Assembly: GCA_023627715.1 (NCBI GenBank)
Contig: JAMAHW010000104.1
Span: forward strand, 62,001 to 126,000
DNA length: 64,000 nucleotides
From: Periconia sp. R9002
Lineage: Eukaryota; Ascomycota; Dothideomycetes; Pleosporales; Periconiaceae
Reading direction: 5' to 3'
Of the stretch, positions 48,729 to 61,020 are shown one piece after another. The translations under genes and the position numbers were made by a program. The first letter of the stretch is position 1. Every line of letters starts with the position of its first letter. The notes below the pieces were generated by a model that worked only from the letters and a program-made list of their open reading frames with translations, was not told the DNA's origin and searched no databases.

Positions 48729-50823
48729 TCGTTTTCCGAAAACTTGGGCCATTTTCACATAAACAAAAAGTATAGAAGTTCGACAACCCCACAACCACAG
48801 ATTCCCCTCTCGATGCCGTGGTCTTCAACCTCAAAACTCGAGTCCGTAGTCGAAGACGTGGAATGATGGGAGAAAACAAATTGTTATAGATAGATGAAGG
48901 AGTTACTTTTATGGCGGTGGTGTATGGTGAGGTGTTTGAGTGAAGGGACAGAGTGAGTACTCTCCGACTGCGCCTGCGACTGCGACAACCACCGTTTAAT
49001 TATCCACGCCACTGCGACTGACTCCGCCATTGCGACAACGAGACGATTCCAACCACGACATACAACAAGCCATTGCGACTCCTCACCACCGCCTGATTAT
49101 CCACCACAAGCAGCATCCAGAGGGACATACCTGAAGCGACATCTCCTTAGCCACAACCCGGACATCATCATCTCCGCTGCAACTCTCACCTCCTTTGCGC
49201 AACTCGCCATGCGGCCCTGGAACGCGCGCCAGTATGCAACACTCCATTAGTCCATCTACACAACAGTATCAGGTAAAGAAAAAGACGGGGGAGAGATATA
49301 ACCCGGAAAACACCAATCCTCGCGCGACAAACTCCACCGCAACTATTATACCCACACAACTAAACCACCAACATGCCCGGGTACAAACTACGTCTCCGCT
49401 AACACTTCCAACCCCTGGACCCCTTGGACCCAAGCCTTCATCCTATCTATGCCCTTCCTCCATCAGGAAAAGATAGAAGAGTAGGGAAGTGGGTTGGTTA
49501 ACCACGGGACAAGTCCGCGCTCGGCGGGTTAGGGGGGGAAGGGAGGTAAGTACCGTAAAAGGTGGGTAGGTAGGTACTTACCAGTGATGATGATGATGAT
49601 GTTACTCTTGCTTTTTAACGCATATGATACCCCTTTTTGATTTGAGGTTTTTCGGTCTTCAATTTTTTCCCGAATATTCACTCATTCCCCTTTATTATTC
49701 CTTTTTTCTCTCTGGGAAACTAATCCCACATCAAAATCCTCACATACCACCACCGCCGCCGCCACCTACTCAGTAAGTCTTCTTAAAACCCGGAGAAGAA
49801 AAACACCTCCCATTCTTTCCGCAGATCCACCTACGAATATCCTACCGGAGGCGAGGTGGAATGGACTTGTCTCAGCTTCCTTCGTAATCCATATCATCAG
49901 TAGTACCAGGGACCTGGTCGGGAGTATAAAAAAGTTCGAAGTAGAATAAACGAAAAGAGGAGAAGTGTGCGGAGGGAGTAAATCTTCATTAAAATCATTC
50001 GTAGACCTCTGTATGTTCTTAAGATACAAGTACACGTACGTCCCTCGCATAGCCTGAATATTTGAGTGAGTAGTAAGAGGGCTGACTGGGTGATTCCGTG
50101 GTGGCTACGCTTGTGTGTGTGTGTGTTGAAATTTAGCTGAGAAGTGTTGTTTGAGAGATGGTGGATGGGTATGGTGGCTTGGGTTATTGATAGAGGTGAG
50201 GAGGTATTGGGATGTTCTGGCGGTATATACACACCTAGGTATGTAGACATGTAGCTGAGCACGTGACGATGAAGGAGAAAGCGGTTAGTGGGAACTGCGT
50301 CATTGCCCTCAATTGATACATCTAGCCTTCCAAACAAAACCATCCACCACCAACTCCAAACCATCAATCAATTGCCAAATCCTCCACCATCGCCAGCATC
50401 AATGTGAGAACCAATATGGGGCTCAACCACGCTGGGTCCGTATCATACTTGTTTGTGTATGCTCCGTCGCTCAATTAATCCACATCAGTCTTTTCTATTC
50501 AGTATTGCTTTTTTTGTCATCAATCTCATTGGCACACCGCTTCATTTTTTGGCGTATATACCGTAGGTGATTGGATTAAACAGTGCGGTAAGATGTTTTT
50601 TCTTTTTACATATGTCGCCGCGCAATTGGTTGGGATACGAGGTATCCTTGATCGTTTGCCTGCTGCGCCGCAACTCAGCCTTCCCTGGGCGCTCACTCCA
50701 CTTCACTCCACTCCAATCTTTTTTCCACATCGCGGTTCTTTATTAAAAGGGCTGCAAAATTCCTTTGCGCTGCTCGTGCATCTGGTCGGCCTTTTTCGGT
50801 TTGCAGTACATTCGAGGACACTG
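48729..50823. other. Long intergenic region
   Basis: About 2.1 kb without a convincing gene. It includes a short (TGA)n run near 49584-49600, GGTAGGTAGG-type repeats near 49560-49575, and the promoter of the kinase gene. The frame of the kinase is open back to an ATG at 50593, but that extension is low in charge and looks untranslated. Confidence 0.55.
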
Positions 50824-52386
50824 ATGCTGAGAACACCTAGCGAGGGGAAGCTCAGTGTGCGCAGGGATGGTGCCAGCGTCGAGTCACCGGGCTCTGATCG
50901 CTCACCGGGCGGAGCAGTCCTTGCAGGAGAATTTGTCGAATTTCAGGGCAAGCCTGACTACGGATCTGACGACATGAGAAGAGATGAGCTTTTTTTGTCC
51001 GAATATTTTGATTGGGAATCAGTTACAAAGGCGGCTCCAATCCCAGGAGGACAGAACGTCTATGCCGCACAACACCCCTGGGATGCTCCCATCGGATCAT
51101 TCGACTCTTCCCCTGCTGGCTTTAGGCTAACAAGTATCGCTGATTCCAAGGCCAGCGGTACTCCTCAGCACCCACATGACCCCAGGCGGTCTCCATGGCC
51201 GTCATTGCCTCCACTGCATTCTTCACGGTTGTCTCCTTTTCAAGAAATCTGGGGCTCTATCGTGAACTTCGAATCCTCGAGCCACGAGAACAATATCGGC
51301 CAGACTGAGTCATTAGCTATGTCTCACGACCCGAATGTATCACAGTCACTCATCGCACGAACAAGCTCGAGTATCGAATGCATACCCGATACATACGGAT
51401 TGCCCCGTGGACACAGGGACTATAATCAAGTCAACGCCGGTTTGTTCCACGTTGTTGATTCGCTTGGTCATGGATCTCTCGGGGTAGTGGAGGAAGTCCG
51501 AGTTTCGTTCGAATTTCCAAGTTTCGTACGGAAAAGGGTTCAGATTCCGTTCAGTCAGAGAAAGCGGTATCTCGAGATCATAAAGCAGGAAGTTCAAGTG
51601 TTGCAGGATTTATCTCATAGGCATATTGTCAAGATGCTGGGAACTTATGCTGAGATACCCTCAAATTCCAATGGCCGCCAATTCTACTCCCTTCTTATGG
51701 CGCCAGTCGGGGAGCGCGACCTGAAAACATTTTTGGAAATGTGCGGCAACCTACCGCCTGCAGGGACTGTGGAATCGATCAACGACTCGGGACTATGGCT
51801 GATGGATTGGTTTGGTTGTCTCTCTTCCGCACTAGCGTATCTACATAGCCAGGGGGTTCGGCATCAAGATATCAAACCTTCAAACATCATTCATCGAGGG
51901 AGAAACATATACTTCACTGATTTCAGCTCAGCATCCCAGTTCCAGATTGGCCAGACAACGTCCACCGAGAATCCTGCGCGAACATCAGCAATGTATGCAG
52001 CCCCAGAAGTGATAGAGAACGACGACATGCTCAATCGGCACGGCCGTGGAACGGATGTGTTCGCGCTCGGCGCAGTCTTCACGGAGATGCTGGCCGTTCT
52101 TGATGGTCACTCGATCGAGGTATATCACAACTTCTTGGCCAGTTCCTTACTTGATCATCCTAACGCAATGTCAAAATCATCATTTATACCGAGACAAACT
52201 TTTCTTTATGGCAGGAAGCTCCAACAAGTTGATGAGTTCTTCGGCGATAAAGACAGTTTCTACAAGAATTGTATCGCGCCTATGTTGAGGGTGGATCGTA
52301 AGTCGAGGCCGGATGCAGAGACCGTGGCAAGGAATATTCGAGGATGTTACAGTGTGGCGTTACATCTTTGCCCTTGTGATGTTTGA
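50824..52386 (+). CDS. Atypical protein kinase-like protein
   Basis: Single exon; 520 aa from the ATG at 50824 (an upstream ATG at 50593 would add 77 residues). The N-terminal 200 residues are Ser/Pro-rich and disordered. The kinase fold begins near residue 205: a glycine loop GHGSLGVVEEV, a C-helix region EIIKQEVQVLQDLSHRHIVKM, and a catalytic loop HQDIKPSN with Asp349 but Gln instead of the usual Arg. The metal loop reads DFS (Asp366) instead of DFG. The APE motif (YAAPE) and the helix-F Asp (GTDVFALG) are present. The main catalytic Asp, Lys and Asn remain, so activity is possible. It resembles the expanded fungal Ser/Thr-kinase-like families often found near incompatibility-type genes. 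Confidence 0.82.
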   Translation: MLRTPSEGKLSVRRDGASVESPGSDRSPGGAVLAGEFVEFQGKPDYGSDDMRRDELFLSEYFDWESVTKAAPIPGGQNVYAAQHPWDAPIGSFDSSPAGFRLTSIADSKASGTPQHPHDPRRSPWPSLPPLHSSRLSPFQEIWGSIVNFESSSHENNIGQTESLAMSHDPNVSQSLIARTSSSIECIPDTYGLPRGHRDYNQVNAGLFHVVDSLGHGSLGVVEEVRVSFEFPSFVRKRVQIPFSQRKRYLEIIKQEVQVLQDLSHRHIVKMLGTYAEIPSNSNGRQFYSLLMAPVGERDLKTFLEMCGNLPPAGTVESINDSGLWLMDWFGCLSSALAYLHSQGVRHQDIKPSNIIHRGRNIYFTDFSSASQFQIGQTTSTENPARTSAMYAAPEVIENDDMLNRHGRGTDVFALGAVFTEMLAVLDGHSIEVYHNFLASSLLDHPNAMSKSSFIPRQTFLYGRKLQQVDEFFGDKDSFYKNCIAPMLRVDRKSRPDAETVARNIRGCYSVALHLCPCDV

Positions 52387-52808
52387 AATTGAAGTAGCCC
52401 TGTTATTGTGTATGTGCTTCGTTGTTCCTGACTTTTTTTCCCCTCTCATCATATACAAATATGACCTTTCCTCATAATCTTTGAAAGATTAAAACCACGA
52501 CAAGTGCCACTAGCTTACAGGAAGTGTAAAGAGATATAACATTTGTTTCGTAATGCGAAAATCCATAAGAATCGATTCTACTCCCTATAGCAGTAAGTCA
52601 AGCGTAATAGCCGAAACTACACGAATATCAGAGGCTGCTTAAAAAAAATCTCCCTTCCCTTCCACATAAGATTTAATTTTATACGGTGTTCCCCTCCCCC
52701 CTCCCCCGAGATTAGTGCAAAGAAGAAACCTTCCTCAACTCTTTCACCCCCAAAATCCTAGTATCGCAAAGTCAAACAGTAACTACACCCTCTCCCTCTC
52801 CCACCCCC
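52387..52808. other. Convergent spacer
   Basis: About 0.4 kb between the kinase and the SDR gene, whose 3' ends face each other. C-rich tracts lie near 52690-52705 and 52790-52808. No gene is recognised. Confidence 0.55.
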
Positions 52809-53775
52809 TCACCGCGACCCATACCCCCCATCAACAGCCAGCCCATGCCCAGTGACCCAACTCGCATCCTCACTCGCCAAGAACAGCGCCGCACGCGCAA
52901 TATCCTCAGGCTCACCAAACCCTCGAAACGGATGCATGGGCTCCAGCACGCTCGCGATGCGCTCATCCACCAGCGCCGCGTTCGTCATGGACGTGCGCGT
53001 GTACCCGGGACACAGGGCGTTGACGTGGATCAGGTCCGGGGCGAGGTCCCAGGCGGCCGTCTTGGTGATGCCCAGGACGGCGTGTTTGGAGGCTACGTAT
53101 GCGACTGTTTCTCTTTAGTTTTTTCTTGATGGGGTGGTTGGGTTAGGAGAAGGGTTGGAGGAGGGTTGCCGTACCGGCAGATGGCTGCCCCCCTATCCCG
53201 ACGATACTCGCCAGATTCACAATCCACCCTTTATCCCCGTTTTTCACGGACGGTAAGGGGGTTTGAGATCGCATTTGGCGGGCTGCGTATTTGGTTCCTA
53301 GGAAGACACCCGTGACGTTGATGTCCAAGCATTTTGTGAAGCCTTCTTCGGGGTAGTCGTAAATAGGAACGGGATGGAGTTCGCCGATGCCTGCGTTGTT
53401 GATCATTCTATAACATCTTCAGCCTCCACATTTTCCAGATATGAAAAAGAGAGGAAAGGAGAAAACGTACATATCAACCCTCCCCCACCTCCCCACCGTC
53501 TCTGCCACCAACCGCTCCACATCTTCTTTCACACTCATATCGCACTGGACAAACATGACCTTGTCATCACACCCTACTAACTCTTTAATCTCATCGACTG
53601 TGCTTTTCGGTCCTTCGTCTACGACGCCCCGTGGAAGTGGGCGGATGTCAGAGCACACGACATTTGCGCCTTCGCGGGCGAAGAGGAGCGCGGTTGCGCG
53701 CCCGATTCCGGAGGAGGACCCGGTTATGATTGCGGTTTTGGAGTGGAGGCGGGCGGTTGGGGGTGGTGATGGCAT
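52809..53775 (-). CDS. Short-chain dehydrogenase/reductase
   Basis: Three exons (53775-53471, 53407-53175, 53104-52809) give 277 aa, standard for a classical SDR. Motifs: cofactor fold TGSSSGIGRA near residue 17, an Asp after beta-2 (CSDIR) favouring NAD(H), the NNAG motif restored by the first splice (VDIMINNAG), the catalytic Ser in NLASIVG, and the catalytic YVASK formed by the second splice, with Tyr and Lys spaced normally. The C-terminus ends in VTGHGLAVDGGYGSR, typical of this class. Substrate unknown: oxidation or reduction of a secondary alcohol or ketone. It is not linked to the PKS cluster, which lies 28 kb away. Confidence 0.92.
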
Positions 53776-54944
53776 TTTTGGTGATGGGGTGAAGAGGAGG
53801 GAGATGAAGGGTTTTGGGTTGTGTGGGGAGGGGGTTGGAAGGGGATAGGTATGTTGTATCTTCACTTCACTAAGGCCCACAAAAATGAGAATGGGAGAGG
53901 GAAAAGGCGAGGGGGAAGGAAAGCTCGTCCACGAGTTTCGCTTTTAAATCTGGGGTACATAACATATAAGAGCATTGAATCTCAGGTCAGACCAACCAAA
54001 CAACCAACCCCTCATTCCAATTCTCTTAAAATCAGTCTTTTCAAGCAAAAATTCTTGCCAACTGGGATGTCATTGGCCTACCCGTCCGGTGACATCAATG
54101 TATGTTCGGAGAAGGGAAGAGGGGCGGGATTGGGATTGCGAGGTTCCGCCCCGCACAGAAGTCCGAAGGTCAACTGTTTGTTGTTAAACGTGTGTGAGTG
54201 GGCGGCGGTGTTAGAAGAGTATGGAGGCACGGATGTGTGAGCATATGTGGTTTAATGGTAGTGGGAGGGAAGTGAGGTGATAAATATGTGGTTGAGGCTT
54301 TGAGGGAGGGTGGCAGGTGTTTGGGGGTTTTTCTTTTTCTTTTTTTTAAACTTTTTTCTTTCTTTCTTTTTTTTGTACAACTAGTATTAAGCGAAATGCT
54401 TTGAAAAAGCAAAATTTATATGTAACACAACATGCCACAGCAGCAGCCTCGTATCATACGCGCTCGCCTGGCGCATGCATGCAGGCGACTACTGTAGTAC
54501 ACCCTTGCGTCTCGGCAACGTAAACTTCTCTGCTTGGAAGTCTTGCTGCCCCGAATTGCGATAAATGATCGTATAAGTCGCCAAAGTCAAGCCACACTTT
54601 GCATTAAGCTCCGATTCTTATGCCACGCGTCTTCGGCATTTCGAAGTTGAACTACCTCGCGAGGCAGTCACAGGCTGCGCGTGGTGCCAAGGCTGATACA
54701 GCACAGCCTCAGCCTAGTTGGAAGCTGAACGACGTGTTCGAGTGCTCCCGTCTTGCACTCTCCTGAACGTCGCTTTCTTTGTCGTGGAAGCGGGCGAATT
54801 ATTGTATCTTCTTGGGTCTCTGATTTACTGCGCACTTCAAATTTACTATGGCCGCTTTACATACTTACTGAAGCGTTTCAGCATCTCAACTATTGCTTCC
54901 GATGACAGCCTGTATTTAGCCAGGCTTAAAAGATCTTTGCAATC
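53776..54944. promoter_or_regulatory. Divergent promoter of SDR and NACHT genes
   Basis: About 1.2 kb between head-to-head starts. T-rich tracts are visible at 54330-54375. An open frame at 54718-54981 has no ATG start and overlaps the proposed first exon in another frame, so I treat it as non-coding. No other feature is recognised. Confidence 0.45.
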
Positions 54945-57900
54945 ATGGCTCAGTAAGCTCAGAATAAATCGTTCCGTTTGATACTGTTTGCTCACTGCCA
55001 CTAGTACGACCGATTCAGCAGCTAATGAATCAAAGGACGCTGTTTTTATGGAAGCGCGAGACCAGTTCTTAACATCCCTACTGCCAAATGAACGGGCTCA
55101 GTTTTCCAAGTGCGACTCAGCCCAGCAACTTCTCGAACAGATACAGGATCTTCCGTCATTGAAGAAAAATGGCGGCATGCGAAGAAGTTGTGTGCAAAGC
55201 GTCTCCAATCTCGGCAATAAGCTTTCGCCCTACTTTGAGTCGATAGGGTGGATAGTACAATCCCATCCTGAATTCGCTGCAATCGGATGGGGCGCTTTCA
55301 GGCTCGTGTTGCAACTTGCTAGCAATTACACGTCTTTCTTCGAGAAGCTCCTCCGAACCCTCCATCGGCTGGCTGCGGAATTCCCACCATATGGGGCTCT
55401 TGCGATGGATCAGATAAAAGCCCCGATGGAGCCTATGTCCGCTGCAATCTACCACGGGATTTCCGCACTGTATACGAGCCTCCTCCGCTTTCTACACCAT
55501 GTTGTGCGCGTCTTTCGAAAGAAAGATGGGACTGCCAAGTGGATGCCCAGAGTCGCCGCAAGTATCTCTTGGAAGCCATTCGATCGCTGGTTCGGTGACC
55601 TACTCGAAGATATTGAAGTGCACGGCAAGGTGGTAGCCGCCCAATCCCAGGTGTTTCTCTGCGTTGGTATTAGACAGATCCGTGAAACCGACCCTAAAAT
55701 CGTGTCAGCGTATGAGCAAAAGCTTCAAGACGCGATCGAAAAGATGTTGGAGAAGGAGAAGGAAAATACTCGGAAGGTCCATCTCGAAAGTAAAGCAAGT
55801 ACCGTGGCCCGGCTACGACAATGGATCCATCCACCCGAATTCGCGCTTGAATTCGAGAACGCTCTAGGCATACGTGAGGAGGGAACTGCGGAGTGGCTTT
55901 TCAGCGATTCTACCTTCGTCGAATGGAACGATCGAAAGGCTGAAGGTGGCGTCCGATGGTCATCGGACATGGTATTGTGGGTTCATGGCAACCCGGGCAG
56001 TGGCAAAACCATTCTAGCTGCATCGACGGTACAAGAACTGCGAACCGATCCGGAAGACAACGTCTGCTACTTCTTCTTCCGGACCAATGATCCCGACTCC
56101 GAGAGGACTGGAAGTGCGTATCGGAGTATCTTGGCACAGATCTTACAATTCCATCATAACGACCCATGTCTCCTCGACAAGTTCGCCTTCATGCTTGAAG
56201 AGCAATCTTGCGGACAGTCAAAAGTTTCTGCTTGGGAAGCTCTCGACTTGATCAAGCTCTGTGCTAGCGACGGCTATATCCAGCACATTCTCCTGGATGG
56301 TTTAGACGAATGTATTGACTTTCACAAACTGATGCATCCTTCGGTCGGCCTACCTGCGGCTCTGTGCGAGTCTTCAACTAAACTGATTCTCTTCAGCAGG
56401 CCACATCTCCAAGCTCTTCCGCTTTTCTCGAAGTGCAACGCCGTGGAAGTTGGTAGTTCGCCCTCCGCAGACATCGATATCCTGATTCAAAGGCGGCTCG
56501 GATGCTTCTTGGACGAAGGCTTACTCCCTCTCGATGCAGATATCGCTGAACTCGGCCGGAGACTGCATGCGGGCGCTGATTCCATGATCCTGTGGGCCCA
56601 CCTCATGCTGGAATTCCTGCAATCATACGCTTTGACAGCTTCGCAACGCATTGAAATTATCCAGAGTGTCACGCTACCAGAAGGCTTGGACAAAATGTAC
56701 GACAGAATTATAGAGATGATCCTAAACAAACCTTCTGTTGAGCATCGATTAGCAGTCTGGCTACTTATGTGGCTCTCTTTCTCCCGGCGCCCCCTTTCCG
56801 TTACGGAGCTACACGTTACGACCATGTTCATGGATAGCGAAAAGCCAGTCGCGCCCGCCGACTTCACCAACTTTGATCGCACCGTCATCTCAACGTGCGC
56901 ATCCCTCGTAGAGAAAAGCCAAATGTTCGCTTCGACTCAACAAAGGATTGTTCCATGTTATCGGCTTATCCATCTATCCGCCTACGAATATTTCAAGACC
57001 CGGTTCTCGATGAGAGCGCAGCAATTCATGGTATCTCCTCGCGACGCACATCATACGCTTGCGAGGTGCTGCCTCCAATATCTTTGCTCGCTAGGACCAA
57101 TGCAATGTCTGGAGACTAGTGATGGACACTCTCTTGACGCGCCGTATGTCGATGAACAATATCCATTTTGCGCGTACGCCTCCCAACACTGGACGCACCA
57201 TCTCCTCGAGGCGGAGGAGGCGACCGAATCATCTTGCCCCCCCGGCCAATCGCAGAACCCGCCTTTGCGCACCATCAGCGAATTCCTATCCCGCAGCGAA
57301 CTTGTGCAAGCCTACATTCAAGCTCGATACACCTTCAGCGACTCGACAGAGGGGAAGTGTGTGATGGGAGTATGGGCCGAACGTGCCTTACAGCGATTCA
57401 CCGCGTCGTCCCACAATCAAAGCGCTGAAGCCTTCCAGATCCTTCAAGATGTTCGCGACTTCGCGGCCTACCTCGACCTTCTCGACCAAGAGTGGGGAGC
57501 CAAACTCTCCTCCCGTCCCAGCCTAATCTGGCACGAAGTTGCCGCCTTTACGCCTTGCCGTTTTATTTCACATGAAGAAACCAAAGTGTATCCGCTGATA
57601 TCGCCGAATGGGGGATATCCTGACCTCAGCTCCAAACCGCTTTCCCAGATCTCGGAGGTGAATAAAGAGCAGGATTTTGTCTCGATTCTGACGATTTGGC
57701 CTTCTCGGTATGTTTCACTCAGGGTGTTTTTCTCAAAGTTGTTATGGCAAGCTAACATGATCGCAGTGCGTACGAAGATCGCGTTGCTTCTTTCCGGGAC
57801 CCCTTCGCTTTCCCAACGGACGTGCGCGACTCGTGCTCCGGCTGGCTGGCCAGTTACGAGATCTGGAGTCTTGAAGACAGCCCCAGGCGCGTAGCCTGCA

Positions 57901-59312
57901 TACGCACGCCGTTGGACGAAGAAGAGGTCTGGAGGCAGTGTTGCCATAGCCTCTCTTACGTGATGCACATGCCCAAACATCAAGATATCCTTACATTGAA
58001 GCCTCGGGTTGCTGAATGTGAATGGAAGCTCCAATTCCCAATCGCCATTAGCCCGTGCCTGCATAAATTCTCGATACTGCGCACGGTGTACACGCTTGAG
58101 GTCACCGATACGAATAACAACGAGACTGTTTTGCGACAAGCAAAATTACCGTTCGAATCGTATCCTTTGTTTCAAACGGCTTGGCCAGTCGATGCGCCGC
58201 ACCGACTAACGAACTTCGTTGCGGCCGTTACTCGGTCTTCCAACGCCGCAGACATCTACATGTACTGGCTCGCTTTCGACGCTTCGGGGACCTCAATATT
58301 CTTCACGGATCGAGTCTTTAGGCAGTACGTCCACGTTGGGTATTTCCACATCTCATCGAGCGATCAGAGAGGACTTCACTGTCTCCCATCCGTCCCGATC
58401 TCAAGATTCACCGCCCTGCCCTACGATCAAGCTTCCATGGGGATCAACATCCTAAAACCAACGTTCCATCCCAGTCAGTGCCTGATTGCATTCTCTTCGG
58501 GTCCTACCATCTACTTGTGGGCATACAAGAGCAGATATCCCACGCTATCGGAAGGGATTCTCACGCTTTCGGAACTCCATCACGCGGACAAGAACGCAAG
58601 GCTGTGGAGTATCTACAGCGGATCCGCAGGCTTCACTACGGTGGACTCGATATGCTTCTCCGGTGATGGCAGGTACCTAGTCGTACACGATACGTCGAAA
58701 TCCTATCCCGTCATCGTCCCTATTCCTGAGCACGTCTTCGGTATCAGCGAGAGGATATATCAAGCTATAGACAGCGCCCCCAACAACGCCTCTCTCTTCC
58801 CGTCCATTCCCGGAGTGGCTCTGCAACGAAATTCCACAGATACGCGCGTAAGCACTCCAACAGCCTTGAAACTCGGCGAACTAACCGCCGGGCCTCTCGC
58901 AAAAGGCGACGACAGCAGCATCGCCACATTCGCCACAGCCATGAACAGCGCCATGGAACTCCACCTCTTCAATCGAAGTTCCAGCGCAACCCGCTCAGCG
59001 ACCATACAATTCCTGCAGCTCCCCGACTCCTGGGCCGCCATGAGCGCGGTCAAAGCTTCCATAGGCATGCACCCAACCAAGCAGGATATCTTCCGCATCA
59101 TACTCAACCAAGCGCAGCGGCCCTGGTACTCCATCGGCGAAACGGAGAAACGCAAGGCGCCTTCGGTTGTCGATCGCAGGGTTTCTGAAGTGAAGAGCGC
59201 GAATTTCATGATTACGAATCATGAGGAATATAGGAAGAGGGGGGGTCTCCGGATCCAAGATACAACCACCACCGCGGTTCAGCCGATTGAGTTTGTGGGA
59301 AGGTGGGACTAA
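54945..59312 (+). CDS. NACHT NTPase with DUF7708-like N-terminus and propeller-like C-terminus (fungal NLR-like)
   Basis: Fungal NLR-type protein, 1,418 aa, of the group linked to non-self recognition. Proposed exons: 54945-54952 (ATG GCT CA only), 55005-57707 and 57767-59312. The 8-nt first exon is inferred because the frame upstream of 55005 has no ATG; an internal ATG at 55048 is the alternative start. The N-terminal region has DUF7708-like features: EARDQFLTSLL, LSPYFESIGWIVQSHPEFA and FRLVLQLASNYTSFFEKL. The NTPase has Walker A GNPGSGKT with Lys337 and Walker B HILLDGLDEC near 430. An SRP motif (LFSRPHLQAL) follows, then a helical arm (ARCCLQYLC). The C-terminal 480 residues contain beta-rich segments such as FHPSQCLIAFSSGPTIYLW, suggestive of a degenerate propeller. 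Ankyrin repeats are not seen. Confidence 0.85.
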
Positions 59313-60268
59313 CTGGCCGCCCAAACTAAGATTTAGGCCTCAAGAGGTTATTTCATAGGAAATAATGGTAAGTTACTTACTAAAAAGGTACGGCAAGAAG
59401 TTTCTAGCTAGGCGAATCTCATCATCTTTTCAATGCTCTAAAATTTGCGGGTTTTGCAGGGCCTCAACATTCAATACATTGATCAATTATATACATAGGT
59501 CTACGTACTACCTAACCTAGGTGAGACTAAGAATAACCAAGAGATGAAAAGACGAGAGAGGAAAGGAAGACAACATGTACAACTACCAATCTTTCCCCAT
59601 TAAAGAGAAGAACTCATGTAACATCCCCTCTATCCTTAATCTCTCCCCCACCTTAACACAAATTCTTCCCCCCTCTCAGAAACCATTAATCCCATTCATC
59701 ATCCCAATCTCTCCAAGCTCGAACGGGATTTAGAAAGTTTTGTTACGCTCGCTGGGAGGGGAGGGCGTATACGAGCACGCCGCACCGAACCGAGGATAAC
59801 GATAAAAAAAAAAGGCGCGAATTCTCAGCTTCAGCAGGCGGGGTTTGCTTCTTTCATCGGCCCGCGGGGGGATATGAGTCGAATACATAAAATGGTTGTT
59901 GAAGAGCTGGGGTAGGGTTAGGTAGGTCAACGGTAGTATAAGTGCAGTGTTGGCACGTGACCAGTCCCCATCCCCCCAATCTCCCAAGTGAACGAACGCT
60001 TCTTTGTTGAAGCACCACCGGCTTAATTGTCCAGAATCCCATTATTATCCCGCGTCGTCGCGCCCTTTAAAATCATGCCAAAGAAGACACATTCTACACA
60101 GTGCTTTTTTTTTTGCAGGTCGTGATTCCTGGCATTAATTGCACCATCAATCTCTCTGCGGGGGGCTCTCACTTTTATCTGCTCTCGACTACATGCATCC
60201 ATGATCCTACGAAAACCTCCCATTAACCACAATTCAACATAACATCATCATCACCATCAACGGCATCA
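59313..60268. other. Intergenic region
   Basis: About 1 kb downstream of the NACHT gene with no supportable gene. A/T-rich stretches, poly-A near 59800 and poly-T near 60105 are visible. The right end leads into the decayed phosphatase gene. Confidence 0.55.
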
Positions 60269-61020
60269 ACAATCCACCTAATCCGCCACGCAGAATCACA
60301 ACACAAACGTCTCCAAAGACAACGTCTCAACCAGACCGACCCCCCTCTAACCACCCTCGGCCACCACGCCCAATCTTCTCAATCGTTGATCCGCAACACT
60401 CCCCAACCCGGCGCGCCATCCAAACCTCCCTCGCTGGCTTTCCCCACGTGCTTGAGAGGCGATACTTGGACCCGAACTCCTCCGATCTCGGCATCGAGAA
60501 TGGGGGCGGGATCGAGCTCACTGTAGATCCTGATCTGCAGGAACGAAGTGCACTTCCCTGCGACACGGGTTCAGCGCGGCAACGTACTGGGAAAAGAATT
60601 CCCAAAACGTTAAATTTCGAGGTGTGGTAAAGGAAGGGGTGGTGGGAGGGTAATAAAACGGGGGGAGTTACGCGGGCGGACGACGAGGCCGTTGCTGCGC
60701 GTAGGGCGGCGAGGGTAAGGGAGAAGAAGCTTAGGGATTTGAGTACGGCGTTGAGGGGGGGAGGGGGGGGGGGGGGGAGGAGAGGAGAGATGTTGTGGTT
60801 GTTACGGCATGGTGTTGTTTATGAAGTTTTCTGTCGGGTGATGGGGAGATTGATTTGGCTAAAGCGGGGTGGAAAGCGTTACACGGTTGGTGACGACGAT
60901 GGAGGTGGGGCGGTTCTTATTCCCTATCGACGAAGGACAGAAGTCGTGATTTGGTTGGTAAAGCGGCGCAATATAGGCGCGATGAGGAGAAGTTGTTGTG
61001 GGAACGAGGTTCAGATTTAA
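60269..61020 (+). pseudogene. Decayed histidine-phosphatase (phosphoglycerate-mutase-like) gene
   Basis: Pieces of a histidine phosphatase superfamily protein are readable in order but in different frames. At 60269 the frame reads TIHLIRHAESQH (the RHG-type catalytic motif) and TDPPLTTLGHHAQ. The next piece, from about 60390 in another frame, reads SPTRRAIQTSLAGF and ERSALPCDTGS. A stop (TAA) follows at 60628-60630, then TRADDEAVAARRAARVREK. Finally DVVVVT in one frame is continued by HGVVYEVF in a shifted frame near 60805. No ATG exists in frame before the RHAE motif; an in-frame stop lies upstream. A run of G at 60744-60778 sits inside. Frame changes and the stop mark a broken gene, or a region with assembly indels. 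The family's enzymes are small cytosolic phosphatases or mutases. Confidence 0.75.
60744..60778. repeat. Poly-G tract
   Basis: A G-run interrupted only by two A residues within the decayed phosphatase gene. Such runs are prone to slippage and to sequencing error, so it may contribute to the apparent frame changes. Confidence 0.7.

Noticed and set aside
49195..49476. 93-codon frame upstream of the kinase
   Set aside because: Low-complexity Thr/Pro/Asn composition; no motif or neighbouring exon.
54718..54981. Hydrophobic 87-codon frame before the NACHT gene
   Set aside because: No ATG start and in a different frame; the short ATG GCT CA exon gives a cleaner join to the conserved N-terminus.
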